A DNA stretch of 64,000 bases, taken from contig NZ_PCNZ01000002.1 in NCBI RefSeq assembly GCF_002975175.1, positions 230,230 to 294,229 of the forward strand, written 5' to 3'. The position numbers and the translations under genes are program-made. The notes below the pieces were generated by a model. That model did no database searches, had not been told where the DNA came from, and was given only the letters and a program-made list of their open reading frames with translations. The DNA is from Bacillus sp. MYb209. Its GTDB lineage: Bacteria > Bacillota > Bacilli > Bacillales > Bacillaceae_G. This document shows, piece after piece, positions 46,105 to 54,182 of the stretch; position 1 is the first letter of the stretch; the number at the start of each line of letters is the position of its first letter.

Positions 46105-46800
46105 CTAAATTTGAACTTTATAGTTACAAGATTTGCATCCATCTAGTAGACTATCGTTTCGTGTTAATTCCACGTTCGGGAATAGGATTTCAAAAATCCC
46201 TTTCATCATATCTCCGTGCATATTACAAATTTCAGTCGGATGATGTGCAGCAACTTCTTTAAACGGACAATTGTGTACATCATAGAAAATTTTTGTGCCA
46301 TCCGTACTTATTTCAAAAGCAGGAGATAAACCAGCTGTTGAGAATGCTTCTTTTGCGATTTGCATTTTTTGTTCTATCGTCAATGCTTCTGCACTTACAT
46401 TTAAGCGATGCATATGTTGTTGCATTAATTCTTTGCCGAATTGTTTCCCTGTTTCATATAGCGCTTTTTCACCAGCGCTACCTAAGCTTAGCAGTGAATT
46501 AAATGCTATCTGCGCTAATAATTGATAATCGCGAAATGGGAATTGTAACTGGATGACATCTTGAGACAAGACGTATAGTCTGCTTGGTCTGCCGCCTTTC
46601 CCAGTTTTTTTTGTTTCTGATTTGAGCATATTAACATCTTCTAATTTAGATAAATGTAAACGCGCTACGTTTGGATGAATGTTAAACTCATCTGCAATTT
46701 CTTGTACAGTTACGTAATTATGCTTTTGAGAAATATATTTATAAATGTAATAACGAGTAGGGTCAGATAACACACCTGTAATTTTTAAAGCTTGTTCCAT
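46105..46800 (-). CDS. SufR-like winged-helix regulator with Cys-rich C-terminus
   Basis: DNA-binding regulator of the COG2345 type. The 231 residues have an N-terminal winged helix (DEFNIHPNVARLHLSKLEDV, about residues 33-52; wing KGGRPSRLYVL) and a C-terminal sensor region with four cysteines in HNCPFKEVA, TEICNMHG and DGCKSCNY, the arrangement that binds an iron-sulphur cluster in SufR. The signal here is inferred, not shown. Start at 46800 follows GGTGGAGATCCTA; the frame to 46881 lacks support. It is divergent from comGA, with about 200 bases shared. Confidence 0.85.
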   Translation of the reverse strand: MEQALKITGVLSDPTRYYIYKYISQKHNYVTVQEIADEFNIHPNVARLHLSKLEDVNMLKSETKKTGKGGRPSRLYVLSQDVIQLQFPFRDYQLLAQIAFNSLLSLGSAGEKALYETGKQFGKELMQQHMHRLNVSAEALTIEQKMQIAKEAFSTAGLSPAFEISTDGTKIFYDVHNCPFKEVAAHHPTEICNMHGDMMKGIFEILFPNVELTRNDSLLDGCKSCNYKVQI

Positions 46801-47005
46801 TAGGATCTCCACCTTTATCACTTTATCCAAGATATTAACATTATAATACAGATAAACTTCTATATAGGTAATTTCAGACAATAGTTCGGAAATTGTTCAT
46901 AATTTCACAAACATATTTTTCCTTTTTCTCTTAGTGAAAATACAAAATTCTTAATTTTTCTTGTGCATTTTTTCATGATATATACATAGTGAGGAGGGAA
47001 ACTTG

Positions 47006-48049
47006 ATGAATAGTGTCGAGCTTTTTGCAAATATGATTATGAAAGAAGCTTGTAGGGTGCAAGCATCAGACTTACATATTGTGCCCAGGCAGAAGGATGT
47101 GGCGATTCAATTACGTATAGGGAAAGATTTAATTACGAAACGGTGTATTGAAAAGGAATTTGGAGAAAAGCTTGTTTCGCACTTTAAGTTTTTAGCATCA
47201 ATGGATATAGGAGAGAGGAGAAAGCCTCAAAATGGTTCATTATATTTGCAAATTGATGGATCAGAAGTGTATTTATGCCTTTCAACCCTTCCAACAGTAT
47301 ATCAAGAAAGTCTAGTTATTCGCCTCCATTTACAAGCATCTGTTCAGCCGTTGTCTCATCTTTCGTTATTTCCAAGTACAGCGGAAAAATTACTCTCTTT
47401 TTTAAAGCATCCGCATGGGTTACTCGTATTTACTGGGCCGACTGGTTCTGGAAAAACAACAACAATGTATGCGTTATTAGAAGTAGCTAGAAAATGGCAA
47501 ACACGTCGCATCGTTACACTTGAAGATCCAGTTGAGAGAAGAAAAGACGGTTTATTACAAATTCAAATAAATGAAAAAGCTGGTATCACATATGAAACGG
47601 GATTAAAGGCTATTTTGCGTCACGATCCAGATATTATTTTAGTTGGCGAAATTCGTGATGAAGAAACAGAAAAAGTAGCTGTAAGAGCCAGTCTGACGGG
47701 ACATTTAGTGATGACAACCTTGCATACAAATGATGCGAAAGGAGCGATACTACGATTTATGGATTATGGTATTACAAGGCAAGAAATTGAACAATCATTA
47801 TTAGCTGTAGCTGCTCAGCGACTCGTTGAATTAAAATGTCCATTTTGCAGAGGGAAATGTTCAACTTTATGTAAATCAATGAGGCAAGTAAGGCAGGCGA
47901 GCATTTATGAACTGTTATATGGATACGAATTAAAACAAGCGATTAAAGAAGCAAGTGGAGAACATGTTACGTATCACTATGAAACGTTGGAATCGTCGGT
48001 GCGAAAAGGGTATGCTTTAGGCTTTTTAGAAGAAGATGTATATGTTTAA
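47006..48049 (+). CDS. comGA: Competence pseudopilus ATPase ComGA
   Basis: Cytoplasmic ATPase that drives assembly of the DNA-uptake pseudopilus. The 347 residues are a type II/IV secretion ATPase with Walker A (GPTGSGKTTTM, about residues 146-156), Asp box (TLEDPVE), Walker B (DIILVGEIRDEET) and His box (GHLVMTTLHTNDA); a CPFCRGKC zinc-like motif follows near residue 275. ATG at 47006 follows GAGGAGGGAAACTTG. First gene of a complete seven-gene comG operon. AAAA/TTTT-rich sequence upstream could hold ComK sites but no clean K-box pair was found. Confidence 0.97.
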   Translation: MNSVELFANMIMKEACRVQASDLHIVPRQKDVAIQLRIGKDLITKRCIEKEFGEKLVSHFKFLASMDIGERRKPQNGSLYLQIDGSEVYLCLSTLPTVYQESLVIRLHLQASVQPLSHLSLFPSTAEKLLSFLKHPHGLLVFTGPTGSGKTTTMYALLEVARKWQTRRIVTLEDPVERRKDGLLQIQINEKAGITYETGLKAILRHDPDIILVGEIRDEETEKVAVRASLTGHLVMTTLHTNDAKGAILRFMDYGITRQEIEQSLLAVAAQRLVELKCPFCRGKCSTLCKSMRQVRQASIYELLYGYELKQAIKEASGEHVTYHYETLESSVRKGYALGFLEEDVYV

Positions 48050-49073
48050 GGGAAAATGGAGTTTAAGTGATCAAGTATCATTATGGAAAAGATTAAGTGA
48101 TTTATTAGAGAAAGGTTACTCACTTTTGCAGGCACTAGAATTTTTGCAGTTTCAACTACCATTAGGGAAGAAATTACAGTTACAGCGTATGATCGAGGGA
48201 TTGAAAAATGGACAAAGTTTGCACGCTTCTTTTCACCAATTAATGTTTCATCCAGAGGTGCTAAGTTATTTGTTTTATGCAGAGCGACACGGTGACATTT
48301 CTTTTGCTTTGCAACAAGGGAGCGTACTTCTTTACAAGAAAGATAAATATAGGAAAGATATGATGAAAGTGATGCGATATCCTATGTTTTTATCATTTTT
48401 TTTAATGATTATGCTTTCTGTTTTTAACCTCATTTTATTGCCTCAGTTTGAAATGATGTATAGTTCTTTACGTTCTACAGCATCACCACTTACGGAGCAA
48501 ATTTTAGTTGCAATTAAATTATTACCTTACTTCATTTATATCATTTTTCTTATCGTTATAACGGGATTTAGTTTATATATTTTTTATTTCCGAAAACTTC
48601 CGCCTACTCAAAAGGTAAAGATTATGATCCGTATTCCCCTTATGAAAACCTTACTTATTTTAAAGCATTCGCATTATTTTTCCGCTCAATTAAGTGGTTT
48701 ATTACACGGTGGATTGTCGGTACACGAAGCATTAACAATAATGATGAAGCAAAAGTATCATCCGTTCTTTCAGTATGAAGCAGCCCGAATTGAGCGGCAA
48801 TTAATTGCAGGAGAACCGTTACAATCTATTATTGATAAAAGCGGTTATTACGAGAAAGAACTTTCTTATATCATTACGCATGGACAAGCAAACGGTAATT
48901 TAGCAAATGAGCTTGGTGATTACAGTGAGCTCATTATTGAAAAGGTAGAACAAAAAATTAAACGTATGTTGTTTGTGATTCAACCCATTTTATTTACATG
49001 TCTTGGGGTTATAGTCATTTTGATGTACTTAGCGATGATTATGCCGATGTTTCAAATGATGAATTCTATTTAG
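48036..49073 (+). CDS. comGB: Competence membrane protein ComGB
   Basis: Polytopic platform protein of the pseudopilus, type II secretion F family. The 345 residues have two copies of the T2SSF domain (about 20-135 and 215-335) and three membrane segments (about 120-145, 163-190 and 308-335). Overlaps comGA by 14 bases; the start could be Met1 or Met3. Slightly longer than B. subtilis ComGB (323). Confidence 0.95.
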   Translation: MYMFKGKWSLSDQVSLWKRLSDLLEKGYSLLQALEFLQFQLPLGKKLQLQRMIEGLKNGQSLHASFHQLMFHPEVLSYLFYAERHGDISFALQQGSVLLYKKDKYRKDMMKVMRYPMFLSFFLMIMLSVFNLILLPQFEMMYSSLRSTASPLTEQILVAIKLLPYFIYIIFLIVITGFSLYIFYFRKLPPTQKVKIMIRIPLMKTLLILKHSHYFSAQLSGLLHGGLSVHEALTIMMKQKYHPFFQYEAARIERQLIAGEPLQSIIDKSGYYEKELSYIITHGQANGNLANELGDYSELIIEKVEQKIKRMLFVIQPILFTCLGVIVILMYLAMIMPMFQMMNSI

Positions 49074-49084
49074 GGGGCATTTAC

Positions 49085-49384
49085 ATGCAGAATGAGGAGG
49101 GTTTTACTCTTTTAGAAATGTTATTAGTTATGGTTGTCATAACTGTATTATTACTATTAATTATTCCAAATGTAGTTACACAGCGCTCATCCGTCCAAGG
49201 AAAAGGATGTGCAGCCTATGTGAAATCTATAGAAGCACAAATACAAGCATATCACTTGCAACATAATAAGATTCCATCAATAGAGGAACTTGAAACAGGA
49301 AAGTATATTACTTCTAAAACTTGCCCGAAAGGTGAACCAATCCATATTTCCGATGATGGTACGGTATCAGCTGGGAAATCGTGA
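49085..49384 (+). CDS. comGC: Major pseudopilin ComGC
   Basis: Main subunit of the DNA-uptake pseudopilus; processed by the prepilin peptidase ComC. The 99 residues have the cleavage site EEG|FTLLEMLLVMV with Glu5 of the mature protein, a hydrophobic helix, and two cysteines (GKGCAAY and SKTCPKG) that form the intramolecular disulphide known in ComGC. GGGGGCATTTAC precedes the ATG at 49085. Confidence 0.96.
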   Translation: MQNEEGFTLLEMLLVMVVITVLLLLIIPNVVTQRSSVQGKGCAAYVKSIEAQIQAYHLQHNKIPSIEELETGKYITSKTCPKGEPIHISDDGTVSAGKS

Positions 49385-49836
49385 AGCAAAAAGGTTTTAC
49401 ACTTTTAGAAATGCTACTTGTCTTATTTGCTATTTCTGTACTGAGTGTTGTTACGCATTTTAACGTTACTTCATTACATGAAAAGCAAAAAGTTGAGCAG
49501 CTTTTGAAACAGTTTTCAAATGATATTTTATATATGCAGCAGTTAGCGATTAAGCGTCAAAAACATTATACGTTACGCTGGCTTAAAGAAAAACATATGT
49601 ATTATATCTCGGAATCGGAGACCGGATTTTTAATTGCTAAGAGAGAATATGATAAAGATTTCCAAATTGATCTGCATACCTTTCCAAATCCAATGACATA
49701 TAATCCGAGTGGAAATATTAATAGAGGTGGTACGATTTTACTTTCTTATCGGGGGTATAAATATGAGATTGTATTTCAGCTTGGAAGAGGGAGATTTACG
49801 TATCGTGAAGTGTCAAAAAGGATCAGTAATGGTTGA
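49381..49836 (+). CDS. comGD: Minor pseudopilin ComGD
   Basis: Minor pseudopilus subunit. The 151 residues start at GTG, overlapping the comGC stop (GTGA), and have the prepilin site KQKG|FTLLEMLLVLF followed by a membrane helix and a mainly beta domain. Consistent with B. subtilis ComGD (143). Confidence 0.93.
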   Translation: MKQKGFTLLEMLLVLFAISVLSVVTHFNVTSLHEKQKVEQLLKQFSNDILYMQQLAIKRQKHYTLRWLKEKHMYYISESETGFLIAKREYDKDFQIDLHTFPNPMTYNPSGNINRGGTILLSYRGYKYEIVFQLGRGRFTYREVSKRISNG

Positions 49837-50125
49837 AATGGTTGTAGCGTTAAGTTTAATAATGATGGCGGTATCGTTATTGCTCCCGCAAACATTATTA
49901 ATTATGCAAGAAAGAAAAAATATAAAAATGAGCTATAAAGCATTAATATTATTAAAAAAAGAAGCGGCCGTATTTATGTATGAGAATGAGGAAAAGCGAG
50001 TAAAAGAGCAAGTCATAAAAGGAATTGTATATTACACATATTGGAGAGGAGATGAAGTTTGTACGATGTGGAAAGATATGAGAGGAAAAGCGATGGAGCA
50101 ATGCCTTTATGCAAAGGAAAAATAA
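49805..50125 (+). CDS. comGE: Minor pseudopilin ComGE
   Basis: Minor pseudopilin, 106 residues from GTG at 49805. The leader KCQKG|SVMVEMVVALSLIMM puts Glu at +5 after cleavage, as in the class. This start gives a short leader like other ComG pseudopilins and a size near B. subtilis ComGE (115). An ATG at 49763 would give 120 residues with an unusually long leader. Overlaps comGD by 32 bases and comGF by 17. Confidence 0.85.
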   Translation: MKCQKGSVMVEMVVALSLIMMAVSLLLPQTLLIMQERKNIKMSYKALILLKKEAAVFMYENEEKRVKEQVIKGIVYYTYWRGDEVCTMWKDMRGKAMEQCLYAKEK

Positions 50126-50570
50126 AAAAGAAGCGGGATTTACATTAATAGAAATGATTGCATGTTTGTTGCTTTTATCAATGTTCTTTTTACTTTTACC
50201 ACGTCTTCATATTATGGGGATAGAAAATACACATTCAAAAGGGTTAAATGACTGGGAGTGGGATGTGTTTTTAGGACAAATGCAATTAGAGTTTCGTGAA
50301 GTATCAAGTGGGAGGAAGATAGCACTAGAAAATGGTGGGAATATTTTGCGCTTCCAACTTCGTAATGGTGATCAGGTGACGTATGAAAAGGTGAATAGTA
50401 ATTTAATAAGAAAAGTAAATATACGCGGAAGGGAATTTATATTACAAAGGATTGAAGCGATTTCGTATAAATTAACACCTCATTTGTTATATATATATGT
50501 GAAAGATATAAGTGGTGAAATATATGAAGGCGTGGCTGTGCGCTATAGTGAAATTGAGATAGAAACATGA
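50109..50570 (+). CDS. comGF: Minor pseudopilin ComGF
   Basis: The 153 residues have the leader NKKEAG|FTLIEMIACLLLLS with Glu5, then a beta-rich domain. A little longer than B. subtilis ComGF (about 127). The ATG is 10 bases after GGAG. Overlaps comGE and comGG. Confidence 0.92.
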   Translation: MQRKNKKEAGFTLIEMIACLLLLSMFFLLLPRLHIMGIENTHSKGLNDWEWDVFLGQMQLEFREVSSGRKIALENGGNILRFQLRNGDQVTYEKVNSNLIRKVNIRGREFILQRIEAISYKLTPHLLYIYVKDISGEIYEGVAVRYSEIEIET

Positions 50571-50926
50571 GAAAACAAGATGGATTTGCAATGCCAGGAA
50601 CAATTATTTTTCTTATTTTATTCATTTCTTTTTTGATGTACGAAACGAATATGTTACTTTCGGATAAAAAATTTTATTCTGAAATAGAACAAAGTTTTTT
50701 CATGGAGGAACTTGTTGATCGAGCTATTTCAGATATAAAAAGAGACTTACAGCAAAAAGAAAAAGAGGATGTTTTTTTATTTCAGTATGAAAGAGGAGAA
50801 GTGAGTGGAAAGTACGTCTTTGCAAATGATGGTATTATCATTTCGTTGCAATGTGTTACAAAAAAGAGAGTTTTCTACACAGTGAGCTTTCGCTATAGGA
50901 AACAGGATAATAAAATATTGGATTAG
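50567..50926 (+). CDS. comGG: Minor pseudopilin ComGG
   Basis: Last comG gene, 119 residues. Leader RKQDG|FAMPGTIIFLILFI lacks Glu at +5, as is normal for ComGG. ATGA overlap with comGF. No strong terminator directly follows; the 180 bases before the next gene show no clear signal. Confidence 0.9.
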   Translation: MRKQDGFAMPGTIIFLILFISFLMYETNMLLSDKKFYSEIEQSFFMEELVDRAISDIKRDLQQKEKEDVFLFQYERGEVSGKYVFANDGIIISLQCVTKKRVFYTVSFRYRKQDNKILD

Positions 50927-51110
50927 GTAGAAGGATAATGTGTAAAATAAGCGGGAGAAAACCATTAATTCCCATTGTGGAGTGAGTCAATTTCTTTGTG
51001 GAAAGGGATAAAAAGGATGAATAAAAGTTTGAATTTTCTCAAAAAGATAAAGGTTGAAAGAATATGATATATTCATGCTATCCAAACATTTTTTCTAGGG
51101 AGATTAGGAA

Positions 51111-51761
51111 ATGACAAATAACAATCAAATAGGTGAAAATAAGGAACAAACTATTTTTGATCATAAAGGAAATACGATTATGACAGAGGATAGGGAAATA
51201 CAAATTATTTCAAAATTCGAAGAACCTCTTATTGTCGTATTAGCAAATGTATTAAGTGATGAAGAGTGCGATGAATTGATTGAATTGTCTAAAGATAATA
51301 TGAAACGTTCTAAAGTTGGTTCATCACGTGATGTAAATGATATTCGAACAAGTAGTGGTGCATTTTTGGAAGAGAATGAACTTACTTCGAAGGTTGAAAA
51401 ACGAATTTCATCTATCACGAATGTTCCTGTAGCGCATGGAGAAGGATTGCACATTTTAAATTATGAAGTGGATCAAGAATATAAAGCGCACTATGATTAT
51501 TTTGCAGAACATAGCAGGTCAGCTGCTAATAATCGTATAAGTACTCTTGTGATGTACTTAAATGATGTAGAAGAAGGCGGGGAAACATTCTTTCCGAAAT
51601 TAAATCTTTCTGTACACCCTAGAAAGGGAATGGCAGTATACTTTGAGTATTTTTATCAAGATCAATCACTAAATGAGCTTACGTTACATGGAGGAGCACC
51701 TGTAACGAAAGGTGAGAAATGGATTGCAACGCAGTGGGTGAGAAGAGGTACTTATAAGTAA
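51111..51761 (+). CDS. Prolyl 4-hydroxylase, 2-oxoglutarate/Fe(II)-dependent
   Basis: Hydroxylates proline with O2 and 2-oxoglutarate. The 216 residues match in size and motifs the B. anthracis enzyme of solved structure. Iron ligands are H127, D129 (YKAHYDYF) and H193 (TLHGGAPV); K203 in KGEKWIATQWVR binds 2-oxoglutarate. GGGAGATTAGGAA precedes the ATG. No signal peptide, so cytoplasmic; native substrates are uncertain (collagen-like or translation proteins have been proposed for relatives). Stands between comGG and aroK, with a strong terminator. Confidence 0.93.
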   Translation: MTNNNQIGENKEQTIFDHKGNTIMTEDREIQIISKFEEPLIVVLANVLSDEECDELIELSKDNMKRSKVGSSRDVNDIRTSSGAFLEENELTSKVEKRISSITNVPVAHGEGLHILNYEVDQEYKAHYDYFAEHSRSAANNRISTLVMYLNDVEEGGETFFPKLNLSVHPRKGMAVYFEYFYQDQSLNELTLHGGAPVTKGEKWIATQWVRRGTYK

Positions 51762-51805
51762 AAGTGAGCCAGCTTGTTTGATTGCGAGAAAATAGTGAGT
51801 ATGTT

Positions 51806-51848
51806 ACGTTTTGTTCTTCATAGCATAAGAAGAACAAAACGTTTTTTT
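51806..51848 (+). terminator. Terminator of the prolyl hydroxylase gene
   Basis: 14-bp perfect stem ACGTTTTGTTCTTC with its complement, 9-base loop, then T7. Confidence 0.93.
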
Positions 51849-51912
51849 ATTAAATAAAGTAACATCTTTCGTTATAATAACAAATAATAACGGATGATTG
51901 AGAGGAACGAAA

Positions 51913-52410
51913 ATGAAATCTATATACATAACCGGCTATATGGGAGCTGGGAAAACAACAATTGGAAAAGCGTTAAGTAAAGAACTTTATATGGAAGTTG
52001 TAGATACAGATCAAAAAATCGAAGAGCAGAAAGAGAAAGCGATTCGGAATATTTTTGCAGAAGAAGGCGAAATGGTTTTTCGGGAATATGAAAGTGAAAT
52101 GTTACGTTCACTACCGGTTCAGAATGTAATTATTACAACTGGTGGAGGGATTATTGAACGAGAGGAAAATCGAAAGTGGATGAGGGAAAATGGAACTGTT
52201 GTGTATTTATATTGTGATCCGCATGTAATTGCAGACAGGCTTCGTGAAGATACGACACGTCCACTATTTCAGAAGAAAGATATAGATGAATTTGTAACGA
52301 AATTTGAATTGCGCCGAGCTTATTATGAAGAGGCTGATATTCATATCGATACGACAAATAAGTCGGTAAAGCAGATTATGAATGAATTAAAGCAAAAGAT
52401 TAATGAATAA
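51913..52410 (+). CDS. aroK: Shikimate kinase AroK
   Basis: Phosphorylates shikimate in aromatic amino acid synthesis. The 165 residues have the P-loop GYMGAGKTT (residues 8-16), the shikimate-binding Asp in [13 protein letters not shown], the TTGGGII loop and the lid [14 protein letters not shown] at 51913 follows AGAGGAACGAAA. Probably followed by yqzE in the same transcript (38 bp gap). Confidence 0.93.
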   Translation: MKSIYITGYMGAGKTTIGKALSKELYMEVVDTDQKIEEQKEKAIRNIFAEEGEMVFREYESEMLRSLPVQNVIITTGGGIIEREENRKWMRENGTVVYLYCDPHVIADRLREDTTRPLFQKKDIDEFVTKFELRRAYYEEADIHIDTTNKSVKQIMNELKQKINE

Positions 52411-52448
52411 AAAAGTGGACATACTAATCAAGTAGAGGTGATGATAAT

Positions 52449-52649
52449 ATGTCTACTAATGATTATGTACGCTTTGTGACACAGCAATTTGTGTCATATA
52501 TGGATGCTCCAAAAGAGGATCGAAAACAACAGAAACAACAACGTCGTGCGGAGAAAGAGCCATTCTTAAATAAATGGTTTGGTGTTATGCCACTGAGCGC
52601 TACTTTGTTTTATCGAAATGTAAAAAATAAAAGAAAAAAATCAAGCTAA
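52449..52649 (+). CDS. yqzE: YqzE family protein
   Basis: Small basic protein of 66 residues, MSTNDYVRFVTQQFVSYMDA at the start, then a Lys/Arg/Gln-rich middle (DRKQQKQQRRAEKEP) and FLNKWFGVMPLSATLFYRN. B. subtilis yqzE also lies just downstream of the comG operon. Function unknown. GAGGTGATGATA precedes the ATG. Confidence 0.85.
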   Translation: MSTNDYVRFVTQQFVSYMDAPKEDRKQQKQQRRAEKEPFLNKWFGVMPLSATLFYRNVKNKRKKSS

Positions 52650-52671
52650 CTTTTTGGTAGTATGTCTAGCA

Positions 52672-52717
52672 AAATAAAGATCCCCTAGTGCAACAAGCTG
52701 CTAGGGGATCTTTATTT
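52672..52717. terminator. Bidirectional terminator after yqzE
   Basis: AATAAAGATCCCCTAG and its complement around a 12-base loop; includes the stop codon of the convergent minus-strand gene. Confidence 0.9.
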
Positions 52718-53351
52718 ATTGTTGCACAGATTCTTTTTCTTCAGTAACCGCATGTATCTTATTATTTACCCATACAAACCCTATTCCGATACAAATAGAA
52801 ATCCCCCAGCCAACAGCGGTCATAATAGCTCTCATTTCACCATATCCATCTACACCGAAAACAGAGATGAAATAGATTTTCAAGAAGCTTTTTAATATAA
52901 ATTGAAGACCGAAAAATAGTGTTAAATATTGCAGTGCTGGATATATACGACTATCACGATAAAGTTCACGACTTTTATCACGATCATGACCTTGCAGTGC
53001 TGAAATGTCCGCTGCGAAATATAACATGAGTGGCTTTTTTATAAAGATTGTACATATAACGATGCAGCCAAGTACGATATGATAATATGCATCATTCCAT
53101 AGCATTCGTTCCGCTGATCCAGATATTAAGTCTACCGTTGTATTAGAAATGAGTGTAATTAAAATAAAGAACCCTGTAACGTTAAACTGTTTTTCTTTTT
53201 TAAAGGTATACAGTGTATAAATAATTCCCGGAACAGAGGAAATTAACATTGCGTAATAAGGATCGATATAAGGCTTTGCAAATTTCCAAATGAGGAATGG
53301 GAATACGAGATAAAAGACAAGATCTAATATAGCTTTTTTATTTTGATTCAT
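52716..53351 (-). CDS. VC0807-family membrane protein
   Basis: Integral membrane protein of unknown function. The 211 residues have about six hydrophobic segments and the VC0807-like pattern (DLVFYLVFPFLIW at the start, two copies of a three-helix unit). ATG at 53351 follows AAGGAGGATTTGT; the frame to 53375 has no ribosome site. Monocistronic. Confidence 0.75.
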   Translation of the reverse strand: MNQNKKAILDLVFYLVFPFLIWKFAKPYIDPYYAMLISSVPGIIYTLYTFKKEKQFNVTGFFILITLISNTTVDLISGSAERMLWNDAYYHIVLGCIVICTIFIKKPLMLYFAADISALQGHDRDKSRELYRDSRIYPALQYLTLFFGLQFILKSFLKIYFISVFGVDGYGEMRAIMTAVGWGISICIGIGFVWVNNKIHAVTEEKESVQQ

Positions 53352-53493
53352 ACAAATCCTCCTTAAGTCATACATATATTTTATAATATAATTTCTGAAA
53401 ATTGTATAAGGTTTAATAAAAAAAAGAAAAGTAGATGATTAGTAGATTAAAAAAATTGTCCCTAGCGTAGTAAGTTTTTTTAGTGTACAATAA

Positions 53494-53507
53494 AGGAAAC
53501 GCTTTCA
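53494..53507. promoter_or_regulatory. cre-like site (CcpA)
   Basis: AGGAAACGCTTTCA matches the cre consensus at 12 of 14 positions, in the divergent gap 53352-53668. Confidence 0.45.
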
Positions 53508-53636
53508 TTTTTGGTTTGTTCACAAAATGGACGGAAAATCACATATTTACTATTGATATGTTGCTTTATAATGAAACTAATTAAATATACATGCATACAA
53601 TATTGTGAAATAAATAACATAAATAATCTATATAAA

Positions 53637-53650
53637 TGTAAACGTTATCA
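53637..53650. promoter_or_regulatory. cre-like site just before a start codon
   Basis: TGTAAACGTTATCA matches the cre consensus at 13 of 14 positions. It ends 19 bases before the ATG at 53669, where CcpA would act as roadblock. Confidence 0.5.
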
Positions 53651-53668
53651 AAGAGAGAGGTGGAGACA

Positions 53669-53896
53669 ATGAGTAAATTTTTCTTCAATCATAATCCAGC
53701 AACATTAGAGGATGGAAGACTTGTTAAGTATGCTGAAACTATTTATGGAGAAGGTGGCCGTTCTGTATTAGAAAATTTAATGGTGAAGGCATCTATCAGA
53801 TTGCGTGATCGTTATCCAAATAAATCTGACGAACAGATCTCGAACCTCGTAAATCAAGGCATCCATGATATGTTTCAAAAATACGTGAATGAGTAA
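53669..53896 (+). CDS. Hypothetical protein
   Basis: Not recognised. The 75 residues (MSKFFFNHNPATLEDGRLVK at the start, ending IHDMFQKYVNE) look soluble and helical with a basic centre (KASIRLRDRYPNKSDE). The ATG at 53669 follows GAGAGGTGGAGACA; an in-frame GTG at 53660 overlaps that site. Has its own terminator, and two cre-like sites upstream. Confidence 0.72.
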   Translation: MSKFFFNHNPATLEDGRLVKYAETIYGEGGRSVLENLMVKASIRLRDRYPNKSDEQISNLVNQGIHDMFQKYVNE

Positions 53897-53926
53897 GAGC
53901 AGCTAATGGCTGCTCTTATTTTTTTG
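53894..53926 (+). terminator. Terminator
   Basis: TAAGAGCAGC-TAATG-GCTGCTCTTA followed by T7; the stem includes the stop codon. Confidence 0.92.
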
Positions 53927-53993
53927 TATAAGGATTGTGCTTTTAGCTGAAAATAAAGGTGCATTTTGAAGTGTGTAAAAAGGAGGGAAAAAG

Positions 53994-54125
53994 ATGAGCA
54001 ATGGAATTGGTCGTTCAAAAGAAAATCTTCCAACTGATGCAAATCATGTAAGCGCGAAGGATCGTGCATATCAAAAACGTATGACAGAGAAAAAACAACA
54101 AGAGCGTAATGACGATAGAGAATAG
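53994..54125 (+). CDS. Small hydrophilic protein, 43 residues
   Basis: Not recognised. Very polar: MSNGIGRSKENLPTDANHVS then KDRAYQKRMTEKKQQERNDD and RE. It has almost no hydrophobic residues, which suggests an unstructured or spore-type small protein (inference). AAAAGGAGGGAAAAAG directly precedes the ATG, a very strong ribosome site. A large terminator follows. Confidence 0.7.
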   Translation: MSNGIGRSKENLPTDANHVSAKDRAYQKRMTEKKQQERNDDRE

Positions 54126-54137
54126 GATGGAAAAACA

Positions 54138-54182
54138 TCTTAAAGAAAGCTCCTTCAACAGTTGAAGGAGCTTTCTTTAAGA
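54138..54182. terminator. Bidirectional terminator before yqhG
   Basis: Near-perfect 20-bp palindrome CTTAAAGAAAGCTCCTTCAAC with its complement; T-rich on either strand. Confidence 0.9.

Noticed and set aside
46921-46990. ComK box before comGA
   Set aside because: AAAA and TTTT tracts are present, but no pair at the 5-base spacing of the K-box was found.
48998-49084. Longer ComGC from 48998
   Set aside because: Would add about 29 residues to the prepilin leader and lies in comGB; the 49085 ATG gives a normal leader.
49763-49804. ComGE start at ATG 49763
   Set aside because: Gives an unusually long leader; GTG at 49805 is closer to the family, though the ATG is not excluded.
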